Origin: Bretschneidera sinensis
Taxonomy: Eukaryota; Streptophyta; Magnoliopsida; Brassicales; Akaniaceae
Reading direction: 5' to 3'
NCBI GenBank assembly: GCA_023935145.1
Contig: CM043698.1
Location: 76,154,501 to 76,218,500 of the forward strand
Length of the DNA stretch: 64,000 bases
The position numbers were made by a program, and so were the translations under genes. Below, piece after piece: positions 34,814 to 46,693 of this stretch; position 1 is the first letter of the stretch, and each line of letters starts with the position of its first letter. Below the pieces are notes generated by a model. It had not been told where the DNA came from, did no database searches, and saw only the letters and a list, made by a program, of their open reading frames with translations.

Positions 34814-36063
34814 ATGTATAAGTCAAAAAATATCCCTCCCTCAGTTAGAGATAACATGACAAACCAGTATGCAGCTGAGTCTTCACACTATCAAGAAGAT
34901 ATTCACCATGAGCATGAGTATCACCTTGATGATGATCATGACTCGCAAAATGATTCTGATACCGATCCAATAACAATGGGAAGTGATCACAATGATACTG
35001 AACAATGCGAGATAGTTGGTAATTTTTGTATTATAATACATTCTCTCTATAACTAGTTTGAAACCACATTGTTATACTAATTATAAAATTTGTGTTTTCA
35101 ATGTATAGATTTTGAAGGGAGGATAAGGAAGCTACCACGTGTCCTGAGAACCTCACAAGTGTGGTCCCTTGAACGTGGGGAAAAAATTGTGGTCCACTTC
35201 AATGCACGTCATCAACCTATTAAGAAAGGTGGCCAAATGTTAAGTAGCTGGTTGGGCAAGGTTGCAAAGAGAGGGAACCTTTTTCCACTTAATTACACGG
35301 ATTGAAAGAAGGTCCCTTCTAGCTACAAGAAGGACCTTGTTATATTGATTCGGGTAAGTAACAACTTAATAACCATTGATTGCCTCCAATTTTTTTTTTT
35401 TTTGTTTTCGTGGTGTTGTACATGCATAATCCCTAACACCAATAATGCTTATTTGACATCGATTTCCTTTTTTTGTGATAGAGGAAGTTCCATTACCCTA
35501 TGATTGAGGCGATAGACAAAATTTTGTTGAGGATGATAGGGAAAAAATGGAGGGACTACTGATATGTGCTTAAAAGGGACCACGTGAGGAACAAAACAAA
35601 ATAACAAGTTTTGAGCAATGATGTCCCAAAAGGAGTTGATCAAGACCAGTGGAAGCAACAGGTGAACTACTGGTTCTCTGAGCAGAGTGAGGTTGTTTTA
35701 AGATAATTATGTTCATTTGGATTCTCATTGTTTCTATTTTTCTAATAATGGCTGATTAATTAATTGGTTTATGATTGGTGTAGAAATATTCTACTATAGG
35801 GACAACGGCACGTGAAAGAAAACAATATCCTCACACATCTGGTTCAAAGAGTTTTGCTAGACGACGGGATGAATATGTGAGTTAATTTACTTCATTCATC
35901 CAATCTTTCATTTGAGATGTAGTGTATTGAGTCACAATTTGAACTCTTTTCATACATGGTAGGAGATGACACATGGGAATGAGCTCGGGCGTGTAGAGTT
36001 TTTTGCTGAAACTCATAAACACAAGGATGAGACTTTTTTTGATGATGCATCATGACAATTGAT
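34814..36063 (+). pseudogene. CACTA second transposase protein (Ptta/En/Spm, TNPA-like), left copy
   Basis: Short exons with GT-AG introns: 34,814-35,020 (MYKSKNIPPSVRDNMTNQ, then a His/Asp-rich acidic stretch), 35,109-35,353 (RIRKLPRVLRTSQVW, ARHQPIKKGGQMLSSWLG), 35,483-35,691 (RKFHYPMIEAIDKILLRM, GKKWRDY), 35,785-35,878 (TTARERKQYPHTSGS, FARRRDEY) and 35,964-36,063 (MTHGNELGRVEFFAETHKHK). This is the plant transposase family of Ptta/En/Spm elements, whose products bind the subterminal repeats. Several stops (for example at TGA in the TD*KKVPS stretch and in the third exon) make it a pseudogene. Its next exon lies 3.5 kb away at 39,625. Confidence 0.8.
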
Positions 36064-39000
36064 GGTAAGTTCACTATACAAATTTAAACCAAGATGAAAA
36101 ATTTCTTTGGCGTGCTTCATCATGTGTTGATATAAATCACAACATATTTTCTGGTACTAATGTAAATTTGAGGATCTTATGTTTGGTGCTTGCTGATTGG
36201 ACATGTTGGTACATAGATCTAAAAATGTGGTGAGAATGGGCTGCTCGTATTGAATATAGGCCAATATCAGCTGGACAGATTGAAAAAGATTGCCCTGTCA
36301 CTCGATTTTGACGCTAGTTTCAAGCTCTTTAAGTTGTAGCTTATGATCAATAGCCCCTAAATGGTAGTAGGATTTTATTTTTTGCAGTTGAGTCTCAATT
36401 GAATCTTACAAAACTGAGGTGTTTCCTAGGAGTGTGGAATGAGGAGTTATTCTTGGTATGGTTACCTAGTTCTCTTGTGATGTTCTCTTGCTTTTCAATC
36501 TGGTAGAAAGAAGTAGTTTTTTGTGAAGAAATGATAATTGATTTCATGGATAAAGTAATATTATGCCTGTGATGTGTAGACTGTACTATGAACTTCCTAT
36601 ATCTGCTCTCCACCCTAATTACTAAGTAGTGCCAAGTGGCAACCAAGCTGCAACTAATAAAAGATAACCAAAGACATCAAATATGGGATAGCATTATGAT
36701 TATTACTTATCCATTCAGTTAGTGAAATTATTTATGGAGTACTTGTTTTCTATTATCATCTTGTAAAAGATCAGCATGAGGATGCAAGCTTTCTTCCTTT
36801 GAGGATAAATTTATAATGATGATGTTGCTAGACTGTACCTAATCAGTTTATTTACTTTTTTCATATTAATTCCTTATTCTACTTCTAGCCTGTATGCATG
36901 TTTGTTCTTAGTATATGTAAGTACTTATCTAGAAAGCCATCTGCTTTGAAAGCCAACAGTTGTGAACAAGTATAGCCAGGGTGCTAGGCGAAAGAAACCT
37001 AAAGCCGAAACATTTTACCTTCATGAAATTATATGAGTAATTTGTGTGTTTGTGACTCTGTTATGTTGAACAAAATTTTTTGGCTGAAATTGTTGTTTGA
37101 TAATACTGTTTCATGTTGTTGTTTTTGACATGTATGGTATGCAGTAACAGGAGTACAAAAGAAGCAGCATAATTATCATACTACTGAAATTTACATAATC
37201 ATAGTTATTAGCACAGAATGTTTATGTCATGGTAGCAACAACAACTTTTCGCTTTTCTTCTTGAATCATGGAATGCTGTTGCCTAGCTGAACGGAGAGTT
37301 TAGTTCAATGTTTTTGCTCTTTTCTAGCTGGTTATGCAAAGTTGTTAGCTTATATTCTGGTGTTGTTTAAATGTTAGATTGAGAAAATTTTAAACTATAA
37401 CTTTGAAGTTTACAACTACTGGTGCATACCTCGTTCTCTTCCTATTTCTCTTACTTCAAATCAGGAGCTATTGTTTTGGGCACTGCTGTCTATATATGAC
37501 ATCACAATTTTGGCTTGAAGTGAGTCCCTGCAAGCCATCAGAGTTATATTTGTATGATATGGTTCTTGACTGAATAGAAAATCAAGCTTCACAGAAGAGA
37601 TTAAAGAGATAAAAGCTTAGAATTTGATAATTGGTTTGTCGTGAAGTTGTTTTTAAGTGAGTCACAGTAGAATCCACATTTTGTAAAATATGTAGCAACA
37701 CTTTTCTCTTCACCTTTGATCCCTGGCAATCAGAGATAGCATCTTTGGTAATTTCTATTGGACGTGATTTTGTCCACCTTGTATATTTTCCTGTTTGTGT
37801 GCGTGTGCGTGAGACAAAGCTAAGAGAGGGAAGGGGTTTGAGTTCATAATTTCTGAAGTACTGATGGGAACAAGGACTTTAAGGTTGTGTTTAATAAGAG
37901 AGAAAAGTGAGAGGAAAGAAAATTAAGATCATTAATTTTTTTTTTTGTACTTACAAATCATAATCCTCTCAAATTGAAAGGATTGAAGGGTGAAAAATAG
38001 GACAGAAAGAGATAAGATTATCAATTTAACAATTAATCTCCGTCTTATCTCTTATATAATGGTAAAAATAATATTATTAAATTCACTTTCTTATTATTTT
38101 TCCATTTTACTAAATAAGAGAGAATTATTTTGTTTTTTCTTAGTTTTCCATCATATCTATTAAACACATGGAAAAAAAAAACATTAATCTTCTTAGTTTT
38201 TCCTCTTACTTTTTTTCTATCTCATTTTTTCCACCTACTAAACAAACGCTAAGTTTCAAATTGGGAGACTCAAATCATCAACCCTCCAGATTAGTTAGAT
38301 TATTGGACAATTGATATATATTGCAGGTTTACTTTTTAAATCAAGAATGGCATCAACAGGTTTAAGATTGAGGGCCATGGTACTGGAATTGAATCCATTG
38401 ATCATATTGCTTAATGAATTTGTTGATTACTTCTCTTTTGGTATACTAAATCGGTTGATTTCTGTGTAAGCTAATAACAGTATTGGTTAGCTGTGTAATT
38501 TTATCTTAGTACTGAACTTCCTTAAGGTAACTTCCAATGAACTCTGTTCACTTTTTTGACAAATAACATTCCTGTTATGCACCCGACAGGTCTTCCATCA
38601 GTAAAGCTCCTAAAGACATAAAGCTGGGAAAAGATAAAAGAGATAGAAAAGAATTTTTTTGACCTCTACTAATTATATTCCCACTGGGAGAATTGGTTGC
38701 ATTGCCATGTTTTTTCAAACTATGGCTTAGCTTCCAAACTCAAAACTCTAGCAATTTAAATACCAACATTCATGATTATAGCATGGTGCTTCTATTTAAA
38801 TTTCCTAGATGTTAACCTTTTGCCTAGGTTTCATAGATTTCATATCTCATAATTTTGTTATGTATTTTACAATTTTGACATAGGTTCTCATTTCAATTTT
38901 CAATGTCAATCCACTTCAATGCATTGTATCATGATTTTCCTACCTGCATCTGTCTTGCGTGTCTTCTCTTGTGTCTGCTTACCAACTAGCTCATGGTGTG

Positions 39001-39624
39001 TCACCTCTTTTCTTTTTCTTGTCATTTTAAAAGTGAGCCAATGGAAAGAAAATAAGCTTAACATCCTTTTAGAGCAAATAATGGAACTCCCAAGTAGTGA
39101 TGAAAATAATTGTGAAGTTGCATTTCACTCTAGTTATCTCTGCTTGAACTGGTTAGTATGAGAATTTTGTGAATAAATTAGAGCTTTGAATTCAATCTCT
39201 TGTGAGTAACGAAATTAGAGAGAGTCGTTGTCCTATATCACTTTTTATCTATTTATCTATCAGTTTGTTTGTTTATATCCATTTCATAGAGTAATACATT
39301 GCTTAAATAATGTTGGGGTGTCTCAAGTCTCAACCTTGTCAGAAAGCAGTATTGGTAAAAGTTACAAGGTCTAGAGTGAGATGAACGATGCTATGGCTGT
39401 CTTCTATTATTTGATTTCCACATTTATGGCTAAAAATTAGTCTGTATTATTGTTTGGATTGTATATTTGTTTTTCTTTTGCATGAGGTTTTATGAAAAAA
39501 TAGGGAAAATTCTGCCAGTTTTTCTACAAAATATGATAAGCAACTATTGTTTTATGTAAATTTCCCTACAATTAGCTACTCAATATTTGGAGGAGTTTAA
39601 TCTTTATTGTTTCATAATTATAGG
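36064..39624 (+). other. Oversized intron of the left CACTA gene, with exon-like blocks
   Basis: The matching intron in the right copy is 0.76 kb; this one is 3.56 kb, so about 2.8 kb was gained. Two segments read like foreign exons in the same orientation: 36,254-36,346 (QYQLDRLKKIALSLDFDASF) and 38,327-38,415, which follows a TATATTGCAG acceptor (RFKIEGHGTGIESIDHIA, then stop). I do not recognise the source gene. A candidate MITE lies at 37,879-38,252. The remainder is AT-rich without signature. Confidence 0.4.
37879..38252. mobile_element. Candidate MITE
   Basis: About 374 bp whose ends are imperfect inverted repeats: AAGGTTGTGTTTAATAAGAG on the left and the inverse of CCTACTAAACAAACGCTAAG on the right. 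The interior has several AAGAGAGAAAA and TTTTCCTCTTA-type inverted segments. No coding potential. The target duplication is unclear. Confidence 0.4.
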
Positions 39625-39790
39625 TGACAGCTGAAGCTCGTGTTGCTGAATTTGTTGCAGCTTCAGGATCCTCTGATGCTAGCAATAATTTAGCAATACA
39701 AAATAAAGTCTTCACCAAGCTTGGGTGAAGAGAGTTCTGGCCATGTCCGAGGTCAAGGGTTTGGAGTTACACCCTGTGCTGTGAATGTTC
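39625..39790 (+). pseudogene. Last exon of the left CACTA TNPA-like gene
   Basis: After a TTATAG acceptor: VTAEARVAEFVAASGSSDAS, NNLAIQNKVFT, then a one-base-shifted EESSGHVRGQGFGVTP. This is the common C-terminal segment of the plant Ptta/En/Spm transposase. It is the mirror image of 40,045-40,213 on the minus strand. Confidence 0.75.
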
Positions 39791-39797
39791 TCTATCT

Positions 39798-40022
39798 TAT
39801 ATACCGGTGCTTAAAATCTCCGCTATATAACGGCGCTTGTAAGTGCCGCTATATACCAGCGCTTAAAATCTTCGCTATATACCGGCGCTTAGAAGCACCG
39901 AAAAAAATGCATAAAAAGCGCCGGTATTTACGTTTCGACACCACACATTCCGGCGCTTGATCCGGTGCTTGTGAAAAGCGCCAGAATATGCAAAAAAAAG
40001 CACCGGTATACATTCACCGGAT
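39798..40022. repeat. CACTA subterminal repeats at the inverted-repeat centre
   Basis: A dense set of short repeats around CCGGCGCTT (variants CCGGTGCTT, CCAGCGCTT, TCCGCTATATA), about ten within 225 bp, in both orientations; the left part reads TATACCGGCGCTT, the right part its inverse AAGCGCCGGTAT. Such clusters are the binding sites of TNPA-like proteins next to CACTA termini. No CACTA terminal inverted repeat itself was seen here. Confidence 0.7.
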
Positions 40023-42223
40023 CATTCCTCATTTGAGCAGAAAGTCCAAACACAGCAGAGGGTGTAACTCCAAAACCCTGACCACGGACACGACCAGAAC
40101 TCTCTTCACCCATAAGTTGGGTGAAGACTTCATTTTGTATTGCTAAATTATTGCTAGCATCAGAGGATCCTGAAGCTGCCATAAGTTCAGCAACACGAGC
40201 TTCAACTGTCACCTACAATTAAGAAACAATAAAGATTAAACTCCTCCAAATATTTAGTAGCTAATTACAGCGAAATATACATAAAACAAAATATGCTTAT
40301 CATATTTTACAAAAAAAACGGGCAGAATTTCCCCTATTTTTCCATAAAACCTCATGCAAAAGAAAAACAAATATACATTCCAAACAATGTAGCCAATTCA
40401 CAACTTAACAAGGAAACAACAAAAAAGAAACAGAGGATAAAACAAATTCATCTAAGAGAAAAGACTATCTCTAACTTTCACAATGATCTCTGTGACCATG
40501 GCCAGAATATCAATTAAAAAAATGTTATCTCACTGCTACCATATATCTCATTCCGAATATTTAGTAGCTAATTACAGTGAAATATACATAAAACAAAATG
40601 TGCTTATCATATTTTATAGAAAGACGGGCAGGATATCCCCTATTTTTCCATAAAACCTCCTGCAAAAGAAAAACAAATATACAATTGAAACAATGTAGCC
40701 AATTATCAACTTAACAAGGAAACAAAAAAAAAAAGAAATAGAGGATAAAACAAATTCATCTAAGAGAAAAGACTATCTCTAACTTTCACAAAGATCTCTG
40801 TGACCATGGCCAGAATATCAATTAAAAAAATTCGGAGGCTCCTTGATGAAAGCTGTACATTTCTTTACTTAATTGAAAGCTCTCTTATTTCTTTCATTCC
40901 ACATCAATTGAAAATATGAAGGAATAAAAAAAAAATTAGGCTTTTTCCCTATTTTTAAAGATGTTCAACTTACCATAAATTGTCGTGATGCATCATCAAT
41001 GAAAGTCTCATCCTTGCGTTTATGAGTTTCAGCAAAAAACTCTACGCGCCCGGGCTCATTCCCATGTGTCATCTCCTACCATGTATGGAAAGAGTTCAAA
41101 TTGTGACTCATTACACTACATCTTAAATGAAAGATTGGATTAATGAAGCAAATTAACTCACATATTCATCCCGTCGTCTAGCAAAACTCTTTGAACCAGA
41201 CGTGTGAGGACATTGTTGTCTTTCACGTGCCATTGTCCCTATAGTCGAATATTTCTACACCAATAATAAACCAATTGAATAATCAATCATTATTAGAAAA
41301 ATAGAAACAATGAGAATCCAAATGAACATTATTATTCTAAAACAAGCTCACTCTGGTCAGAGAACCAGTAGTTCACCAGTTGCTTCCATTGGTCTTGATC
41401 TACGCCTTTTGGAACATCATTGCTCAAAACTTGTTGTTTTGTTTCGTTCCTCACGTAGTCCCTTTTCAGTGCATATCGGTAGTCCCTCCATTTTTTCCCT
41501 ATCATCCTCAACAAAATGTTGTCTATCGCCTCAATCGAAGGATAATGGAACTTCCTCTACTACACAGAAAGGAAATCGATGTCAAATAACCATTATTGGT
41601 GTTAGAGATTATGCATGTACAACACCACGAATAAACAAAAACAAAAAAAAAAATTGAACTTATTGAATGGTTATTAAGTTGTTACTTACCCGAATCAATA
41701 TAACAAGGTCCTTCTTGTAGCTAGAAGGGACCTTCTTCAAATCCGTGTAATTAAGTGGACAAAGGTTCCCTCTCTTCGCTTACCCAACCAGCTACTTAAC
41801 ATTTGGCCACCTTTCTTAATAGGCTGATGACGTGCATTGAAGTGGACCACAATTTTTTCCCTACGTTCAAGGGACCACATTTGTGAGGTTCTTAGGAGAC
41901 GTGTTTGCTTCCTCACCGTCCCTTGAGAATCTATACATTGAAAGCATAAATTATATAATTAGTATAACAATGTGGTACAAACTAGTTATAGAGCGAATGT
42001 ATTCTAATACAAAAATTACCAATTATCTCGTATTGCTCACTATCATTGTGTGCACTTCCCGATGTTGTTGCATCGGTCACAGAATCATTTTGTGAGTCAT
42101 GATCATCATCAAGGTGATACTCATGCTCATAGTGAATATTTCATGATGGTGTGAAGACTCAGCTGCATATTGGTTTGACATGTTATCTCTAACTGCTTGA
42201 GGGATATTTTTTGACCTATACAT
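40023..42223 (-). pseudogene. CACTA TNPA-like transposase gene, right copy
   Basis: The mirror copy of 34,814-39,790. Exons on the minus strand: about 42,223-42,020 (MYRSKNIPQAVRDNMSNQ, then frameshifted), 41,933-41,692 (ARHQPIKKGGQMLSSWLG segment, split by a shift), 41,562-41,350 (MIGKKWRDYRYALKRDYV, then NDVPKGVDQDQWKQLVNYW), 41,258-41,162, 41,078-40,976 (NEPGRVEFFAETHKRKDE) and 40,213-40,023 (TVEARVAELMAASGSSDA, GRVRGQGFGVTPSAV). Stops and shifts differ from those of the left copy, so the two decayed independently. Confidence 0.75.
40252..40829. repeat. Tandem duplication in the right CACTA intron, period about 306 bp
   Basis: A 270-bp block (TATTTAGTAGCTAATTACAG ... GGCCAGAATATCAATTAAAA) occurs at 40,252-40,521 and again at 40,558-40,829 with about 5% difference. 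The inverse of its first 100 bp also lies in the left copy at 39,470-39,600, which has one copy only. Confidence 0.8.
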
Positions 42224-42639
42224 CTTGCAATCTGTATTAATAAAAACATTAAAATGATTATATCTCACACTATAAAAAATGCATTAAAAGTTAACAAGAA
42301 TTAGAAGAACCACACCTGAAAGATAGGAATGGGCAAGGGGTCGTAGCAAATACAACAATCAATAACTTCTGAGTACCTGAGAACAAATGATCAAATAAGT
42401 GATTCAAATAGGATTTAAAGAACAAGCAATAATCAATGATACAATCAAAACAGAAATTTACGACATTCTAAAGTAGCATTCCACAAACTGTATGCAAAAA
42501 AGTTCTGGACTCTTGTTATGTGTGATACAAAGCAACAATAACCCGATAGATTACAATAAAACCGTACAAAACTCGTTGACACACATGTCCATCACATAAA
42601 TACACATCCAAATATAATTACATGGAAATGCACATAAAA

Positions 42640-43620
42640 CTAGTTGGTATCTTCGTCAATGTCCATCCTAGCCCAAGTTGAGATACAATCTAATTGATCG
42701 TCTACCACTACAGTAGAAGGCATGCACTGATTGTAAGTGTCATTATCCTCTTCCTGCTTTTTTTCCCCCATTTCATATAGGTCTCTTGGCTTCGTGATCA
42801 CAACATGATACCATTCCTTTATTGTTGGGTCTTGCACATAAAACACTTGTTTCGCTTGAGATGAAAGTACGAACAGGTCATCCTTCAATAACTGACCAAT
42901 GTGTATTAACCTATTCAAGTTCACGAGAATGCAACCACTTTCATCTTTCTTTAAACCCCTGGGTGAATTAATATCCACCCAATCACAACGGAACAACACA
43001 ATCTTAAACGTCTCATAGTAATCCAACTCGATGATATCGTTGAGCATACCATAATACATTTTATCATCCGCTTCAACCATAACTCCCGAATTTTGAGATC
43101 GTCTACACCTCTCACGTTCCTTTGTGTGGAATTTAAAGTCATTGATGTTGAATCCATTGAATCTCCTAACAACATTATTCGGACCTCGAGCAAAGGCAAT
43201 TAGGTCATCTGAATAATTGTTATCCACCATCCATGGCACTTAAACATTTTCCAACAATTAAAATGAGACAACAACATTCAATGTTTTATTTAAAACACTT
43301 ATAAAAATCGAATACTCTTGTTATTATGCCTAACCTGTCTCATAAGCCATGAGGAAAATTTCTCAACCAACCACTTTTGTTCGAGACTTTGTATTGGTCG
43401 ATTGGAACAGTTGGTTAGCCTTTGAGCAGCCAAAAATTCATTGCAATAACTGATGTTTTTATGTAACTGTTAGCCATCACAGTGATAACAACAGGTAATA
43501 AAAACTCAATTTAAACACATTATTACTAATTAAGTTCCTTTATTGATACTAACCTACGAAGGTCAAAAAGATTATCATTATGGAGTAACACATAACGAAG
43601 TGCTTGAACCAATGACATGT
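42640..43620 (-). pseudogene. CACTA transposase TNP2-type C-terminal region, right copy
   Basis: Mirror of the left copy: exon c' 43,240-42,640 (about 199 codons open: FNGFNINDFKFHTKERERCR, LFRCDWVDINSPRGLKKDES, VFYVQDPTIKEWYHVV, and an acidic tail to TAG at 42,640), exon b' about 43,448-43,338, and the end of exon a' near 43,620-43,557. The final exon is open, unlike the left copy, but the TTTAAGTGCC acceptor has moved one base and everything upstream of 43,620 is lost, so the transposase core is absent. Confidence 0.8.
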
Positions 43621-43778
43621 TGTAGCACGAAATTTTTGTAGCACGGTACTGTTGACTTGCCATAATTATGGACATACCACTAAAAATAAATGGATAAGAT
43701 TTTCTTGATTATGAAAACGGAAACTAAATAAAAGAAAGAAAATATGAGACAAGATCAATTTGGAAGTTTTCCTAAGCA

Positions 43779-44010
43779 TTGCTTTGTGGATTGGTTCGCT
43801 ACAAAAGATTTGAGGAGCACCATTGCAGACAACTAAGATCAGGTTATGAGGTAATGTACTCTGCAAGTTTCTGCAACTTACTTTATGAAAATAGATATCA
43901 TCTCTATTTTAATTGCTCCTTCACAAGGAGATTATGTGGTCGGTGTTTGGATCTGTCTGCTATTAGTAGGAGTATTTGAGAGTGGGATAAAGGTTAATTA
44001 AGTGGTTGAT
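43779..44010 (+). pseudogene. LINE reverse-transcriptase zinc-binding relic
   Basis: The plus strand reads CNLLYENRYHLYFNCSFTRR followed by LCGR...LDL, which resembles the C-x2-C...H-x3-FxC-x-FS pattern of the zinc-binding domain (zf-RVT) after plant LINE reverse transcriptases. The surrounding sequence to about 44,240 has further decayed matches. Only a short, damaged piece is present. Confidence 0.4.
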
Positions 44011-44239
44011 TATCTCCCCACATGGAAAGGCTCCAAAACTTTGTTGATCAAAATTTACTTGCGCTGCTCTATTATACTCTAGCTGGATTAACATGAATGA
44101 CAAGATGTACGACTCTGTTTATAGAACAGATGAAGTAATTCTGCAGGATGTTGTCTTGACTGTCAAGAATAGGCTTGGTATATTGGAGAAAATTAAAAGT
44201 TCAGATCAGAATAGGATAATATGTAGAAACTGAACTATC

Positions 44240-44720
44240 AATATGAAATTATTAGTATCCTAGCTTTCTAGTTGTCTTGTGGTTTACCGAATTTTGTTTC
44301 CAGTGAGTACGATGTTCTTCTTCAGCCTTGTACGTGTATTCTCCTTTGGAAGTTCAATGAAATTCTTACTCGTAAAAAAAATGTATAGTTGAGAGATCAT
44401 AAGTCATAACCATGGATATTTTTCTTCAATTTACCTTTCAAAGATTAATTTTTCCTTAGAAAGTTAAAACAATGATCCTTCATATAGCCAGAATTCGAGC
44501 GTTTAAAGTTAGCAATGATCCTTCATAAAAAAAACTGATAAATATATTTTATATGTATAGCTTAAAACATGTAACGATCAAATAGAAAAGCTCAACAGCT
44601 ATCATGTAAAGAATGTGTTAACAAATTACATTGATGAAAAATAACCTCCTATATTAAAGAATCGACACTAGGATCATTGAATCACTCTTTTTGATCTTGG
44701 TAATAGTTATGACATCCGAG
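44240..44720. other. Gene-free AT-rich stretch
   Basis: No gene or element signature. It includes two short direct repeats of a CAATGATCCTTCATA sequence near 44,471 and 44,514. Confidence 0.5.
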
Positions 44721-44721
44721 G

Positions 44722-45346
44722 AGTATCATGTCATGATGTTCCCATGGTTGGCATTCCCCACATGATACCGTACCTAGAGTTTTCAAAGAGACTAGCAGAA
44801 AAGGGTGTCCGAATATCTTTATTTCAACCCTAAGAAATATCAAGAGGCTGTCTCCTATTCCTTCAACTTTAGCAAACAAGATGAACTTGGAAAATTGTGA
44901 GGCAACCATTGACTTTCAACCAGAAAAGATACAGTATCTGAAGAAGGCATGTGATAGTTTACAGGCCTCATTTGAGAAGGTTGTAACCGAGGATTTACCG
45001 GGCTTGATTCTATTTGATTTTGTTCAGTGCTGGGTTCCTGAAACTGCTGCTAAATTTGGTGTACTTTCTCTTTTTTTAGTGCATATTCAGCTTCTGTGCT
45101 TGCATTTACAGGTCCACCAAGTGAGCTAAAGTCCCATAACAGGCAAACTAAGCCAGGATCTCACATTAGCACTAGATTGGTTATCTTTCCCTTCTCTTGT
45201 TGCCTACAGGCTTGATCAAGCTGTCATAGTATTCCGGAATCTGAATTTCTTGACATATCTGGCTTGTCAAGTGGTCACTGGTTAACTAAAACTCTGAAGG
45301 GTTGTGATTTTGTTGCAGTACGAAGCTGTAAAGAGTTGAAGGTGCG
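44722..45346 (+). pseudogene. UDP-glycosyltransferase pseudogene, UGT91-like, N-terminal half
   Basis: Blocks in family order but in different frames: MFPWLAFPHMIPYLEFSKRL then AEKGVRISLFQP (acceptor-binding N-terminal segment; the His of the usual GH motif lies in FPHM), ATIDFQPEKIQYLKKACDSL, LPGLILFDFVQCWVPETAAKFG, GPPSELKSHN, and LTKTLKGCDFVAVRSCKELK. That GCDxxAxRSC motif is characteristic of the UGT91/UGT79 sugar-sugar glycosyltransferases of flavonoids and terpenoids. Stops and shifts occur after LFQP, at KFG and in the middle; the C-terminal half with the UDP-sugar-binding PSPG motif is missing. It is a dead fragment of a host gene. Confidence 0.75.
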
Positions 45347-45526
45347 TATTTAAATCTCCTAGAAGAATTGTACCAAAAACCTGTTTTAGCAATCTGTTTA
45401 CTGCCATCGAATTTTTCAGAGAAAGATCCTCATGATTAGAATGACTCATACTGGTTCAATAATTTTAAATGGTTGCACACACAAGAACCAAAATCTGTGG
45501 TTTTTGTGGGGTTTGGGAGTGAGTAT

Positions 45527-46693
45527 TGTCAGGAAAACCTAAGGGGGGTGAACTGGTTCTACAAGAGAATTTAAAATGATTAGTAATATTAAATCAAATT
45601 ATTAAACCAGAAACTAAAACAGTACGATCCAAAATAAAATAAAGGAAGAAGGAAATGAACACATGCAGTTTTATAGTGGTTCGACAATGTGATTGTGCCC
45701 AGGTCCACTTCTTCAATAGGTCTCCTCGGTCTACTGAGTTTCACTATTATATCTATGATGGAGATCCTCTTTAAATAAGAACATGTCTAACCTCCAACGG
45801 ATATCTTCAGTCGCCTATACAAACATCTAACTAGACGTTTAACCATTCATCTTAAGATTTTATGTAGATCGGGGTTCTTTGGGACTTCGGTCTTCAAACT
45901 TTGTCAGCATTGTGTCAGGTGCCTAGCCAGGTGTCTAGCTCCTCTCTAGGCACCAAGGCAGGCACCTAGCACTGTCTCAGGCGCCTAGCCCTTGCATGCA
46001 TGCTCCTTCAGCTTTTCTTTAGCAATAACACTTTTCTGCACCATTTGTTATGTTAGGCGCCTACCTAGATGCTTAAGCCTCTCTCAAATGTCTATGTAGT
46101 CGCCTAGTCCTTGCACGCAGCTCCTTCAACCCTTTCTACATCAACAATTCATGTTCTAGCCATGTTCCGTAGCTTTCTCTTACCAGGTGCCTAGCCAGGC
46201 GCCTAGACCTGTCCCAGGCGCCTAGCCAGACATCTAAGCCTTCCTCAGATGCTTATGCATGCTCCTAGTCCTTGCACGCAGCTCCTTTGATCCATTTCTT
46301 CAACTAGTACAAGTCTCATCGGCCATTTTCTCACTTTCTGATCATTTACTACAAGCTTCCTCTACTAGACACCTAGCACTCTGTCAGACGCCTAACTAGG
46401 CACCTAGCCCTCTTATCAGGCATCTCTGTTCTCGATTTCTACAATCTTCTTTTATGATTCTGCAATCATCTCGAATTCCGTAATCTTCTCTGATTCATAA
46501 TCTCTTTCTATACCATCAATGAATGTTTGATTCTATCATTTGACAGTGAATGTTTGATTTTGTAATCTAATAGTTAATGTTTCTGCAATCTAATAATAAA
46601 TATCTTGTACACTTAATAAACATATTAATAATAACAATGACTTGCCTACATCAAAACCTCTAAACTGAGGATTAAACATTAAATACCCTAACA
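45527..46693. mobile_element. Probable solo LTR with GGCGCCTAG repeats
   Basis: About 1.17 kb starting TGTCAGG and ending CCCTAACA, with near-matching flanks AGTAT (45,522-45,526) and AGTAC (46,694-46,698) as a decayed 5-bp target duplication. No internal coding region or partner LTR is nearby. Between 45,915 and 46,410 it carries a dozen copies of a short motif around GGCGCCTAGCC with a palindromic GGCGCC core, and two copies of CTTGCACGCAGCTCCTT. Confidence 0.5.

Noticed and set aside
39798..40022. Centre of the inverted repeat as a replication origin or centromeric repeat
   Set aside because: The motif cluster sits next to TNPA-like coding ends on both sides, which fits CACTA subterminal repeats; nothing else supports an origin.
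45915..46410. CRISPR-like array of short repeats (GGCGCCTAG motifs)
   Set aside because: Plant nuclear DNA, irregular spacing, very short and variable motif, and a position inside a probable LTR.
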